Positions 8,735 to 16,893 of a stretch of 64,000 bases of DNA are shown in pieces. The DNA comes from G963668345 sp965226215. Lineage in GTDB: Bacteria > Acidobacteriota > Terriglobia > Bryobacterales > UBA6623. A model generated the notes under the pieces. The model had not been told where the DNA came from. It ran no database searches and saw nothing but the letters and a program-made list of their open reading frames with translations. Within the stretch, counting starts at the first letter, position 1, and every line of letters starts with the position of its first letter. The translations under genes were made by a program, and so were the position numbers. Location of the stretch: the NCBI GenBank assembly GCA_965226215.1, contig CBDDCH010000001.1, positions 682,001 to 746,000 of the forward strand. Direction: 5' to 3'.

Positions 8735-9078
8735 CGGAACATCAAAAAACGTGGCCTCGTGCCCGGCAAGGATCGGTTAGCCAAATGCACAGTGAGAACC
8801 GTGGCATCGTCCGGGCCCAGCCGAAGTCGAGCTTGCAGACGAAGATGCCGGTTCACCGGCAGTCTTCGCTAGGCCGGAAGGCGCTTCCTGGCGTGCGCCA
8901 ACATCGATACCATCGAAGCGATCGCGATTCAACTCTCCAATCGTGCCGACACTTCGGCCTAGGCACTGAGCCAAGTGCTGAAGACTCCAAACCCAGAGGA
9001 GGTGGCTACAAATTCCGCTACACTAGGGAAGTTGCCATCCCAACCCAGCAGTTCCTAACCTATTGAAAACAAAACCAC
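8735..9078. other. Gene-free region before tRNA-Val
   Basis: I see no convincing reading frame, repeat or RNA in this interval. It presumably contains the promoter of the tRNA gene. Confidence 0.5.
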
Positions 9079-9155
9079 GGGCGGTTAGCTCAGTTGGTTA
9101 GAGCGCCTGCCTTACAAGCAGGAGGCCACTGGTTCGAGTCCAGTACCGCCCACCA
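9079..9155 (+). tRNA. tRNA-Val (anticodon TAC), CCA encoded
   Basis: The sequence folds as a standard tRNA: acceptor GGGCGGT pairing with ACCGCCC, a D-arm with AGCTCAGTTGGTTAGAGC, anticodon stem CCTGC/GCAGG around loop CTTACAA (anticodon TAC), T-arm GGTTCGAGTCC, discriminator A and an encoded CCA (9153-9155). The 3' half is the attachment site of the adjacent island and is duplicated at 28956. Confidence 0.97.
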
Positions 9156-9164
9156 ATGTTTTCA
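9111..9164 (+). repeat. attL: 54-bp direct repeat at the tRNA-Val 3' end
   Basis: This 54-bp stretch begins in the anticodon loop (CTTACAAGCAGG) and ends 9 bases past the CCA (AATGTTTTCA). An identical copy lies at 28956-29009. An intact tRNA on one side, a 3' fragment on the other and a tyrosine integrase gene next to the intact copy are the classic signature of tRNA-targeted integration. Confidence 0.93.
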
Positions 9165-9200
9165 GGGAGTTACGTGCTACCCGCTCGGCCCGACCCGCCA

Positions 9201-9227
9201 ATTGTGACGCAGATTGTGACGTAACCC
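9201..9227 (+). repeat. Putative integrase arm-type repeat, left
   Basis: Two tandem copies of ATTGTGACG, followed by AACCCC, lie 37 bases inside attL. The same doublet in the same orientation occurs at 28803-28830, inside the other end of the island. It is a candidate binding site for integrase or its directionality factor. Confidence 0.55.
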
Positions 9228-9244
9228 CGCCCGACCGGCACATT

Positions 9245-10342
9245 TCAGTTCACCTCCGCGGCCTTCTCCAAGCCCTCCGACCTGACGCTCATCAGCCCCG
9301 AGGAGAGTTTTTCTACCGCCTCGCGCTTGGCCTTCATCCGCACGTGGCTGTAGTGCTCCAGCATGCGCCGCGACATGTGTCCGGCAATCGCCATCAGCGT
9401 AGCGTCCGGGGCTCCGGCTTTGGCCAACTCCGTGATCGCCGTGACCCTCAGATCGTGGAACCTGAAACGGTCAAGCCCGGCGGCCTTCCTAAGGTTCCTC
9501 CATGCGCTTCGCCAGCTCTTCTGATGACGAGTGGGGTCGATGTGCCCGTGCTCGCAGGCCGGGAAAACATAGTGCTCCGGGTCGGCGCATCCCAGCGCTT
9601 CCGCTCGTTTTCGCAGCCGAACCAGCGCCTCCACGGCGTCGTCATTCAAGGGAATCGTTCTTCGTCCCGTGTCGTTCTTGCTGCGCTCGACGGTCAGAAC
9701 CTTTTTGAACAGATCCACGTTCAACCACTTGATATTTTTCAACTCCACCCCGCGGCAAGTGGTACTCACTGCCAATGTTGCCGCACAGTAGGCAACCATC
9801 CAACTTGGTCTCTGGCCAGCCGTGACGAACAGCCGCCTCTTCTCCTCTTGGATCAGGGCCCAGCCGATGTGCGAAGCCTCCGGGTAACGCGTGACGTCTT
9901 CGGCCAGCAGGTCCCAGCGCTTGGCCTTCTTCAGCATCCGCTGCACGACGCCGATCTCCATATTGATCGTGCGGCCGGAGATGCCTTGCCCCGCTCTTGC
10001 CTGTTGGTAAGCAGCGATGTCTTCGGCGGTGATTCGACCCAGCGGCCTGCTCTCAAAGTACTTCTTAAGCGGCACGAATCGTTCCTGCTCGAATTGGATC
10101 GTGCGTTCCGCGACGCGCTTCTCACGTTGCTGAAGGTATTGGGCCGCGGCCTCCTCGAAGGGCAGCCGGGCGTAGCCCTTGCCTGTCGGCGATCCGACCT
10201 TGCCCTCCTGAATCTTGCCGACGAGTTCCTTTTCCAGAGAGCGCGCCTCGCGGTGATCGGTTGTCTTGAGCGACTGGCGGTAGCGTACCCCGCACACGGT
10301 CACATCTGCCCACCAGGTCTTACCGCGTTTCCAAAGTGCCAT
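9245..10342 (-). CDS. Tyrosine-type site-specific integrase of the tRNA-Val island
   Basis: Starting at ATG 10342 (MALWKRGKTWWADV), preceded by a GGGGG Shine-Dalgarno-like run, the product is 365 residues. It has an N-terminal arm-binding beta-sheet domain (WWADVTVCGVRYRQSL), a SAM-like core-binding domain, and a C-terminal catalytic domain. The tyrosine recombinase residues are visible: Arg in STTCRGVELKNIKW, Lys region at VERSKNDTGRRTIPL, HDLR (HxxR), GHMSRRMLEHYSH with the second His and the nucleophilic Tyr. It faces the attL site and most likely catalyses integration and excision of the 9.1-29.0 kb island. Confidence 0.93.
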   Translation of the reverse strand: MALWKRGKTWWADVTVCGVRYRQSLKTTDHREARSLEKELVGKIQEGKVGSPTGKGYARLPFEEAAAQYLQQREKRVAERTIQFEQERFVPLKKYFESRPLGRITAEDIAAYQQARAGQGISGRTINMEIGVVQRMLKKAKRWDLLAEDVTRYPEASHIGWALIQEEKRRLFVTAGQRPSWMVAYCAATLAVSTTCRGVELKNIKWLNVDLFKKVLTVERSKNDTGRRTIPLNDDAVEALVRLRKRAEALGCADPEHYVFPACEHGHIDPTRHQKSWRSAWRNLRKAAGLDRFRFHDLRVTAITELAKAGAPDATLMAIAGHMSRRMLEHYSHVRMKAKREAVEKLSSGLMSVRSEGLEKAAEVN

Positions 10343-10343
10343 C

Positions 10344-10520
10344 TCACGTCCCCCTTTTACGCCTTGATCTCTTCTTGCCGCTTCCCTTCGGCCGGCCGCC
10401 CTTCTTGCCGTTCGCGCGGGCGATCTCCTGGATGCGTTCAAGCCCGAGGCGCTCCAGCCGGCTCTTGTAGCTGCGTTTGCCGAGCCACGAGGTGAAGCGT
10501 CGAAGTTCTGCTTTCGTCAT
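10344..10520 (-). CDS. Small basic protein coupled to the integrase
   Basis: A 58-codon frame begins at ATG 10520 (MTKAELRRFTSWLGKRSYK), with AGGATA upstream, and stops one base before the integrase ATG, so the two are probably translationally coupled. The product has a helical N-terminal half and an extremely basic tail (KKGGRPKGSGKKRSRRKRG) with an AT-hook-like GRPKG. It could be a DNA-bending accessory factor for recombination. The tight coupling and clear codon structure support a real gene; the function is inferred. Confidence 0.6.
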   Translation of the reverse strand: MTKAELRRFTSWLGKRSYKSRLERLGLERIQEIARANGKKGGRPKGSGKKRSRRKRGT

Positions 10521-10724
10521 GATTATATCCTAAAGTGTTTTGGTTATGATTGCAAGAGCCTTCTTTCCACGCTTCTCGTCAGCTTTCCCGCCCCGGTTGT
10601 ACGGACGTCGCTTTGGCTGAAGGCAATTCAAGGGACTGGCCCCGTGCGAGAGTAGCTCTTGGTGTCTGCTAGTAATGTTTCTGCACGCTGCCTAACATAA
10701 AGAGGCGGGCATGTACGAAAGCCA

Positions 10725-11402
10725 ATGCGAGAGGATACGAAATCGTCAAAGGCCGTCGCCACGAGAAAAAGGTCCCGCCTGCGTAAGAACATCAGCGGAA
10801 GCCCACCCACCAAAGCTGCCGACTCGCGTTGGACTAACTGGCTGAAGGAGCTTGATGACCTAGAGCCGAGGTGTCCGCGGGCTCAGGATTGGCTCGCATA
10901 CAGCTACTTCATGTTTGCGCGCTACCCTCGTTTGCGTCCCCGCCTGCCGGCCAAACGAAGGCGCAAGGGGAGTGCCGCACTGGCCAGCGACCCACGACGT
11001 CTTTTGCTGGAATCGTGCCGCGAGACTTTTGAGCGCCAAGTGTCGAGTGTCGAGAAGGGCATCAAAGAGCATGATGTCGCGCGCAGGGTGCTGGACAGCC
11101 TGAACCGACTCCAGCGTAGGCAGCTGGCTGCTCTCGTGGTCGATACGGTTGCAGACCTTGAGAATTACATGGGGTATCAGTCGCAGCTAAAGGACCTAAC
11201 TCGTCTCGCCAAGGAAGCCCGGCGTCTGAAGACGGCTAGGCGAAAGTTGGACGAAGCTATAAACCCGCATTTCCAATTTGATTCAGGCCTCCCGACCTTC
11301 CAGCGGCCTTCAGCGTCTTTATTGATAGGGGTTCAAGCCCTGTCAGGACGCACGGAGGCCAACACCCGATGGGTGAAAAAGAAACAAAGCCGTTCCAGCT
11401 AA
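10725..11402 (+). CDS. Hypothetical helical protein, 3' end replaced by IS sequence
   Basis: The frame gives 225 residues with no family I recognise. The N-terminus is basic and low complexity; the middle is helical and charged (RLQRRQLAALVVDTVADLENYMGYQ, then LTRLAKEARRLKTARRKLDEAI). From about 11264 the DNA resembles the terminus of an IS1380 element (CCCGCATTTCC), so the last ~46 residues are probably IS sequence read by chance and the native C-terminus is lost. It lies just inside the island on the strand opposite the integrase. Confidence 0.45.
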   Translation: MREDTKSSKAVATRKRSRLRKNISGSPPTKAADSRWTNWLKELDDLEPRCPRAQDWLAYSYFMFARYPRLRPRLPAKRRRKGSAALASDPRRLLLESCRETFERQVSSVEKGIKEHDVARRVLDSLNRLQRRQLAALVVDTVADLENYMGYQSQLKDLTRLAKEARRLKTARRKLDEAINPHFQFDSGLPTFQRPSASLLIGVQALSGRTEANTRWVKKKQSRSS

Positions 11403-12096
11403 CTTTCAATGGACTTCTCAAAGTCGATTTCCAAGGATCGCGAGTCACCTCCGACGGTGGCTTGATCCTGGTTCGGGAGTTGGACGAGCGACTCGGACTC
11501 GGGAAACTGATCGGCGAGCGTCTCACCGACTCCCGGCAAGGCATAAACAAGCAGTTCACGTTCGCTGATCTGTTGCGGCAGTCGGTCTACAGCCGCTTGG
11601 CGGGCTACGAGGACCTCAACGATGCTGAGCGTCGCCAAGGTCGAGCACCACCAGGGCGAGCTGTTCGCGCGCGTCGGTTTTATCGTGACGAACATGAGCT
11701 TGCCAAGCCGCTCCGTGGTGCGCTTCTACAACAAGCGCGGCACGGCGGAGCAGTGGATCAAAGAAGGTAAGCAAGCGACGCACTGGACGCGGCTGTCGTG
11801 CCATCGCTTCCGGGCGAACGAGGTACGGCTACAACTCAGCGTGCTGGCCTACAACCTGGGCAACTTATGGCGGCGGCTGGGACTGCCACCAAGGATCAAG
11901 AGCTGGTCGCTGACGAGCTTACAGCAGCGGTTAGTGAAGACGGGCGGTCGATTGATCAAGCACGCGCGCTATTACTGGCTGCTCCTGGCCGAGGGGTATC
12001 TGAACCGCAGGCTGTTCGGCGACATGCTGCGTCGGATCTGGGCGCTGCCTGTGCCGGGTGGTTAGGGCCGTCCCGTTTAGATAGGAAATCTGAGCG
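11264..12096 (+). mobile_element. IS1380-family remnant with internal deletion
   Basis: The left border is placed at CCCGCATTTCC, which matches the terminus of the intact IS1380 copy at 35972-37692. The right border lies near GATAGGAAATCTGAGCG, with an inverse ATTTCC core. Between them are only the N- and C-terminal parts of an IS1380 transposase. Exact ends and target duplication could not be fixed, so the coordinates are approximate. Confidence 0.65.
11369..12065 (+). pseudogene. IS1380-family transposase, internally deleted and out of frame
   Basis: The N-terminal part (from ATG 11369: GLLKVDFQGSRVTSDGGLIL, then LRQSVYSRLAGYEDLNDAER) matches the start of IS1380 transposases. Near 11635 it jumps to the C-terminal part in another frame (VGFIVTNMSLPSRSVVRFYN, NKRGTAEQWIKEGK, FRANEVRLQLSVLAYNLGNL) ending at 12065. 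About 200 central residues, including most of the DDE core, are missing. The copy cannot encode an active transposase. Confidence 0.88.
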
Positions 12097-12118
12097 TTGA
12101 GAAAGGAGGGTCGGAGGG

Positions 12119-12712
12119 GTGTGCGACCAATCGGCTGAGCAGCAGCGAGACGCGTTCACCGGGCGACAAGAACAGGCCATGGGAACCCTTGGATGCCGTT
12201 GTGGCCCGCCTTACGAGGCAAAGTCGTTGCCTTCAGGAGAAGAGAGGGAGTACCATGTTCGAGTCGGGGTTCCAAATCGGAAATTCTGGATAAAAGCGCT
12301 CAGGGCCGTTCGGCAGCGCGCGTCAAACTTGCATCCCACTCTGGGCAGTGACTTGGTATTCGCGGCGGAGCGCGCCATCGCAATAGTGACCTCGGAGCAT
12401 TACCGCCACACACCCGAGTCACTTCACGCGCTCCGGAAGGAACTCATCAAACATAGTTCCGAGTACTGCCCCTCCCTTGATCATCCAGCGACGTTCGGAA
12501 TGGTGCAGCTGTACTGGTTCTTTCGGCATGAGTGCGGACTTTCCGGCAACGAGTCAGAGGTGCGGGCCTCTCTGGTCCGAAACGGATTCTGGCCTCCCTT
12601 GGCAAAGCCAATCAAAGTGAAACTTCATTACTCCGACGCGGAATCGCAAGGCTCCACAACGGTTCGGCAGGCGGTTGCAAACTTCGGTCGCGACCGGGGC
12701 AAAACCTCGTAA
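12119..12712 (+). CDS. Hypothetical island protein
   Basis: A GTG at 12119 lies downstream of AAAGGAGGG and opens a 197-codon frame. I recognise no family. The middle is a plausible folded domain (FWIKALRAVRQRASNLHPTL, AIAIVTSEHYRHTPESLHAL, HPATFGMVQLYWFFRHECGL). The first ~45 residues overlap the end of the IS1380 remnant and look less protein-like, so the true start may be further in. It precedes the HTH/ATPase pair. Confidence 0.4.
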   Translation: MCDQSAEQQRDAFTGRQEQAMGTLGCRCGPPYEAKSLPSGEEREYHVRVGVPNRKFWIKALRAVRQRASNLHPTLGSDLVFAAERAIAIVTSEHYRHTPESLHALRKELIKHSSEYCPSLDHPATFGMVQLYWFFRHECGLSGNESEVRASLVRNGFWPPLAKPIKVKLHYSDAESQGSTTVRQAVANFGRDRGKTS

Positions 12713-12809
12713 CAAAATCCCACCAGTTTTCTTGCACCTTGCCTCTTACGCGGGGGCCACCGTGCGCTTAGCATGGTCCTGTAAGAAGAAGTTCCACTAA
12801 GGAGGATCT

Positions 12810-13082
12810 GTGCCTCAGATCCACGATGAACGCGGAGCCGCCCGGTATCTCGGTTGCTCCGCAGCGCTCCTGCGTCGCATGCGCCGTGAGGGTCGCGGAC
12901 CGCGTTGGACCCGAGTCGGTCGGCTCGTTAGGTACCCAGAGCGCTGGTTGAGTGAATACATCGAAGCCCAGGCCGTTCCGAAGAGCTACAACTCGGGGAG
13001 CAAAGCGCGGTGCTCAGACGAGGAACCCGATGACAGGGCGGGGAAGGATACTACGCCGAGCAAGCCCACCCCCCGGAGTTAA
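12810..13082 (+). CDS. AlpA/excisionase-like helix-turn-helix protein
   Basis: GTG at 12810 follows a strong AAGGAGG (12799-12805). The 90-residue product starts with a MerR-type winged helix in the style of Xis/AlpA proteins: residues 4-50 contain ERGAARYLGCSAALLRRMRR and WTRVGRLVRYPERWLSEYI. The C-terminal 35 residues are polar and disordered. In integrative elements such proteins act as excisionase or as activator of the integrase gene. It lies just upstream of a RepA-like ATPase, the common arrangement in phage-satellite-like islands. Confidence 0.82.
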   Translation: MPQIHDERGAARYLGCSAALLRRMRREGRGPRWTRVGRLVRYPERWLSEYIEAQAVPKSYNSGSKARCSDEEPDDRAGKDTTPSKPTPRS

Positions 13083-13159
13083 CGGCTTGCTGGCAGCGGG
13101 TCTTCTATGGGCCCTCGCATTATGTCAGCTCCCTCGGCATCACCTGATTGAGAGCCAAA

Positions 13160-14263
13160 GTGAGCGACGCACAATCCGTCGAACTAGCGACCCCAGTGGC
13201 AACCGACGAGGCAGGCCAAGGTGACGCCTGGACCCAGCGGCGTAACAAATGGGGCGTCTATTCACCCAGCGAACTCAGTCGCCGCTGCAAGGAATCGGGT
13301 GCCGGTGACGACCTCGTCGAAGGGATTATTCCGAGCCGATCCCTCGGGATCTTCGTTGGAGACTCCGGCCTTGGCAAGAGCCCGCTCCTCTACCAGCTGG
13401 GGATTTGCGTGGCGGCTGGTGTGCCTTTCCTTGGCCGGGCTGTGAAACAAGGCACTGTGCTCTACCTCGACTTCGAAAACGGCACAGCCGAGGTCGATGA
13501 GATAGTCACCACGATTTCAGGCCATCTGGAGCTGAGCAAGCCGCCGGAAGAGCTGGAACTCTGGAATGCGAACGACCTCCCCCCGGACTGGGGCAATCAA
13601 GAATACATTCCCGGGAACCTTATCTACCAAGCTAAGCCCACGCTGCTGCTCATCGATCCCTTCACTGGCCTTTTCCCAAACATTGAAGAGAAAAACTCCG
13701 TTGCGACGCAAACTCTACACGATCTCAGAAGTCGCATCGGCGAGTGCGGCACGACGATCCTCGGCGCGCATCACATCCGAAAGCCCCCAAGTGATCCTCA
13801 GCAAGGTCCTGCGTCCCTAGAGGACGAAAGTCTCCAGCGATGGTTTCTCCAAGCTCGTGGTGCGCGAGCCCTGATCAACGGGTGTGACGTTCGCTTAGGA
13901 CTGGATCGGCCGGGCCTCAGTAGTCTGGGAACGATGAACGATCGCGGCCAGGAAGAAATTGCCTTAGTCCTGCGGGGTTTTAGGCGCGTGCGCGGTGAGA
14001 TTCCGCTGACCTACTTGTCGCGCGTACTTGACGAGAGCGGGGAGCCCACGGGTTACAAGACGGTTACGGGGGCACGCCTCCTCTTTAACGACGAACGAGA
14101 GGCTGCATTCGCCAAGCTCCCCCCGAACTTCCGCTTCAAAGATGCGCGGCAAGCTTACGCGAAAGGAGACCAGGCGACCGCTGACTTCTTGAAGAAGTGT
14201 ATCAGCCTGGGCATTCTGCGCAAGGTGAACCGGGCTTATGAGAAGCTTGACCCCCCGGAGTAA
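13160..14263 (+). CDS. RepA-like AAA (RecA-fold) ATPase
   Basis: Start is GTG 13160 or TTG 13148; I use the GTG. The 367-residue product has a P-loop GDSGLGKSP (about residues 67-75) and a Walker B strand PTLLLIDPF. Between them is YLDFENGTAEVDEIV, typical of AAA_25/RepA-type hexameric helicase-loader ATPases, and after them GTTILGAHHIRKP (sensor-like). A C-terminal domain (FKDARQAYAKGDQATADFL) resembles a winged helix. Family members unwind or load at plasmid and satellite origins. It sits directly upstream of an iteron-like repeat tract, supporting a replication role for the island. Confidence 0.85.
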   Translation: MSDAQSVELATPVATDEAGQGDAWTQRRNKWGVYSPSELSRRCKESGAGDDLVEGIIPSRSLGIFVGDSGLGKSPLLYQLGICVAAGVPFLGRAVKQGTVLYLDFENGTAEVDEIVTTISGHLELSKPPEELELWNANDLPPDWGNQEYIPGNLIYQAKPTLLLIDPFTGLFPNIEEKNSVATQTLHDLRSRIGECGTTILGAHHIRKPPSDPQQGPASLEDESLQRWFLQARGARALINGCDVRLGLDRPGLSSLGTMNDRGQEEIALVLRGFRRVRGEIPLTYLSRVLDESGEPTGYKTVTGARLLFNDEREAAFAKLPPNFRFKDARQAYAKGDQATADFLKKCISLGILRKVNRAYEKLDPPE

Positions 14264-14460
14264 GCGGAGTGTTTGCCCAATTCCATTGTATTCAGCCAGT
14301 TAGCGCTCCGGAGGCTAGCGGAGCAGACCGGAGTAGGCGGAGTAAAGGACCGTCGATAAAGCCTTTTACTCCGGTCACTCCGTCCTACTCCAAAGCACGG
14401 CGGAGTTGGAGGTTATTGATAACAAATAGGTTAACCTGTCCACTCCGCTTACTCCGGTAC
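14251..14460. repeat. Iteron-like CGGAGTA repeats downstream of the RepA-like gene
   Basis: Within 210 bases there are about nine copies of a GGAGTA/GGAGTG-type heptamer on both strands: CCGGAGTAAGCGGAGTG (from 14256), CCGGAGTAGGCGGAGTAAAG (from 14328), ACTCCGGTCACTCCGTCCTA (from 14369) and CACTCCGCTTACTCCGGTAC (14441-14460). A short A+T-rich patch (TTATTGATAACAAATAGG) lies inside. Position and layout suggest a replication origin for the excised island, though repeats of this kind can also be remnants of coding sequence. Confidence 0.5.
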
Positions 14461-14854
14461 ATTGCCCGCCGTCTGGTCAAGCCCCGCCCCTCCCGGCTGC
14501 TACCTTCAGGCCCACCTTGCCCCCACAGCGCCACGGAGCTTGCCTGCCCGTGCTTCCAGGAAGCCAAGGCGTTAAGTCGGTTCGCGCCACGGGGTCCCAG
14601 GGGCGACCCGGCCAAGACGACACTCCTGTCAGGCACACCTCCGACCCAGCGATTTCAATCACTTCCGCGAGTTAGCGCCACGGGTGGTGTGCGGAAGTGC
14701 GGGCCTAAAGTCCCCGCTGAACTCGACCGAAGAGCGGGTGTCGGAGCCATCTAGGAGGGGGCCTTTCTCTCGACCCCCTGAAGCCGGGCGCCCCCGGGGC
14801 CGGCGGCCCACCCGTCGACCTGGACGTCGGGCCTTGCCTTCACCTCCTTCACAT
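14461..14854. other. Gene-poor, G+C-rich stretch
   Basis: Open frames here have the composition of random G+C-rich DNA (Pro/Arg/Ser-rich), and I see no conserved domain. I treat it as non-coding. Confidence 0.4.
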
Positions 14855-15100
14855 GTGGACCTCTGGTGGCAGGTGCGCATTCTCAAGGAGTTCGGGAATG
14901 AGGTCTTCCTCCTGGGCCCGTGCACGGTCCAAGAAGGCCGTGCTCACTTCCAGCTTGGCTCAGACTCGCTCCTTTGGTTTGGCAGCAGAGCGGATGCTCT
15001 TTCGCATAAGCAACTGTCTGCGCGGAGCAGTGCACGGTGGGCTGCGATCTGGTTTACCGTATTTGTCACTCTCGCTCTCGTGTATCTCCAGTTCGGGTGA
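14855..15100 (+). CDS. Small putative membrane-anchored protein
   Basis: A frame from GTG 14855 encodes about 81 residues starting VDLWWQVRILKEFGNEVFLL. It ends in a hydrophobic helix (WAAIWFTVFVTLALVYL) just before the stop, i.e. a C-terminal anchor. I do not recognise the family and no strong ribosome binding site is visible. The gene call is tentative and could be chance. Confidence 0.3.
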   Translation: MDLWWQVRILKEFGNEVFLLGPCTVQEGRAHFQLGSDSLLWFGSRADALSHKQLSARSSARWAAIWFTVFVTLALVYLQFG

Positions 15101-15808
15101 GCCTTAAAGGTTACAGGCTGACCAACCGGGCAAACGCTTTCCCGGTTCAACGCCCATCGGCAGCTTTCGCTGTCGGTTTCGGCGGCTCTTCCCCAAAAAA
15201 GACATCCCCCGCGGTCCGTTTCTCTGCGTTTGTCGTCTTCCTCCATAGAGCAACAATCAGGCAAGACGGTGTGAAGAGATGGTAATGATTTGTCCAAACT
15301 GTAAATTGCTCAATCCGGACACAGCCCAAAGGTGTGACTGTGGATACGATTTCATAACAAAACTGGACATTCCAGAACCGGAGGAGTTTCGTTGGCTCGT
15401 AGACTTGCCGCGCCCCCGGCAGGTCATCAAGAAGGCGGATCCAGTCCCCGTGGGCGTGTTTCTTGCGCTGCTCGGCCTCGTACTTATTCTCAGCAACCTG
15501 CGGGGAGAGGACGCGGTCTACGGCCTAGTCGCGCTAGGTGTCGTCATCTTCATTATTCTCAGGATCCTCGACAGGGGTAACAACCTACTCAGCAATGGCA
15601 ATGTCGCCTTTGGAAAGATTGTCGGCCTCGAATGGGTAGGTAACGTAGAGGCAGAACTTGGGTGGCGTCTTGATTACCAGTTTAGGGACAGTAGAGGTAC
15701 GGTTCACGCCGCCGCTTACAAATATGCGGACGAAGAGGAGTGGCAAGGACAAGTCGGAGATGTGTTGCCTGTCTTCTATGACAGTAGTAATCCGTCCTGC
15801 AGCTATCT

Positions 15809-16860
15809 TTTACTGGATATGGGGTATCCACTTGACTCAGGTAACCCCACCATCTTGTGGTTGGGCTCACGGGGCCTCAGCGTCCCAGTCGGCGACGATC
15901 GATCGATACGGCGTTGGGTCCACGGCGACTGCCTGCTGCACAAGGCGGTAGAAGAGTTTTCCCCGGCTGCGTGAGTTGCGCCGGTTGAAGCGGAACACAA
16001 ACTCGTCGAGGTAGTAGTCCAGATGCTCGTGGCTAACCGCGCCTTGGTGCGTGCCCAGCAGCCAGCGCTTGAGCAACGAGATCGCTTGGTGCACCCTCGG
16101 CAATAATTCCGAGGCCTGCTTGCGGCGGCCCGACAGAAAGACGATGCGATGCTGGTAGCCCTTCTTCTCCAGCGGCTCGTAGCCCAGCCAGCCGTCGGTG
16201 TGCACCACGCTTCCCGGCTCGACCGACTCCTCCACGAAGGGCATCAAACTGGCCGCCGATGCGTTCCGCACGCGCTGCATGCGGATCCGTCCTAGCCCGC
16301 GGCCTCTCTCTTCCGCGGCTACTGCAATCAAGGCTTTACGCTCGGTCTGCCGGCCGCTCACACCCTCTTCCTCAGCGCCCCAATAGGTCTCATCGACCTC
16401 GACTACGCCCGCCAATCGCTCCCGCCCCGGACGCACCATCGCTCGCCGCAGCTTGTGCATCCAGGTCCACGCGGTTTGATAGCTGCCCAACCCGAGAACG
16501 CGCTGCAGACCCAGCGCGCTGACCCCGTTCTTTTGCGAAGTGACGTGCCAGATCGCCCGGAACCACAGCCGCAGCGGCTTACGTGTGTCTTGGAAGATCG
16601 TGCCCGAGGTCACCGACGTCTGCCGCCCGCAGCGAGCGCATTCGAACCACACTTTGCGCACCGGCCAAGCCCGCTCATGCCCGCATCCCGGACAGCGGAA
16701 ACCCTCCGGCCAGCGCAACGCGGACAGATAGTCGCGACAGGCCTCTTCGCTGGCGAAGCGTACCTCGAACTCGAGCAGGTCGCGTGGATAATCCTCCACG
16801 AAGGCGCATTACTACATCTTGGGGTCACCTGAGTCAAGTGGATACCCCATTTTACTGGAT
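15809..16860. mobile_element. IS1595-family insertion sequence
   Basis: Near-perfect terminal inverted repeats begin ATGGGGTATCCACTTGACTC (15819 onward; inverse ending at 16850), with at least 24 identical bases. The 10-mer TTTACTGGAT flanks both sides (15809-15818 and 16851-16860). IS1595 elements normally make 8-bp duplications, so 10 bp here is either an unusual duplication or includes two chance matches. Length about 1032 bp; the transposase inside is intact, so the element may be active. Confidence 0.9.
15867..16799 (-). CDS. IS1595-family transposase
   Basis: The 310-residue protein has the N-terminal double zinc ribbon of the family (CPGCGHERAW...CARCGRQTSVTSGTIF). The IS1595 (DDE_Tnp_IS1595) domain follows, with VVEVDETYWGAEEEG (first Asp), VVHTDGWLGYEPL (second Asp) and a C-terminal acidic/asparagine site near HEHLDYYLDEFVFRFNRR. 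The reading frame is uninterrupted and spans almost the whole element. It lies opposite to the host gene it disrupts. Confidence 0.95.
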   Translation of the reverse strand: MEDYPRDLLEFEVRFASEEACRDYLSALRWPEGFRCPGCGHERAWPVRKVWFECARCGRQTSVTSGTIFQDTRKPLRLWFRAIWHVTSQKNGVSALGLQRVLGLGSYQTAWTWMHKLRRAMVRPGRERLAGVVEVDETYWGAEEEGVSGRQTERKALIAVAAEERGRGLGRIRMQRVRNASAASLMPFVEESVEPGSVVHTDGWLGYEPLEKKGYQHRIVFLSGRRKQASELLPRVHQAISLLKRWLLGTHQGAVSHEHLDYYLDEFVFRFNRRNSRSRGKLFYRLVQQAVAVDPTPYRSIVADWDAEAP

Positions 16861-16893
16861 TCCGACCGAATAGTCGGGCCCCGTGGAGGCTGA

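Larger units (their letters stand above)
15279..16893 (+). pseudogene. Zinc-ribbon membrane protein with DUF3592-like domain, interrupted by IS1595
   Basis: The gene starts at ATG 15279 with a zinc ribbon (CPNCKLLNPDTAQRCDCGYDF). Two transmembrane helices follow (VGVFLALLGLVLIL and VYGLVALGVVIFIILRIL), then a DUF3592-like beta domain (GKIVGLEWV, YQFRDSRGTVHAA, VFYDSSNPSCSYLLLD). At codon 180 (15818) an IS1595 element interrupts it. Joining 15818 to 16861 across the element restores the frame and adds SDRIVGPRGG before TGA (16891-16893), giving a 190-residue original product. As it stands, translation continues into IS sequence to 15974. Function of the intact protein is unknown. Confidence 0.8.

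Noticed and set aside
14251..14460. CRISPR array
   Set aside because: Repeats are 6-8 bases, irregularly spaced and on both strands, with no spacers of constant length and no cas genes.
14269..14754. 161-codon frame after the RepA-like gene
   Set aside because: It spans the iteron-like repeats and G+C-rich DNA. The Pro/Arg/Ser composition fits a random frame.
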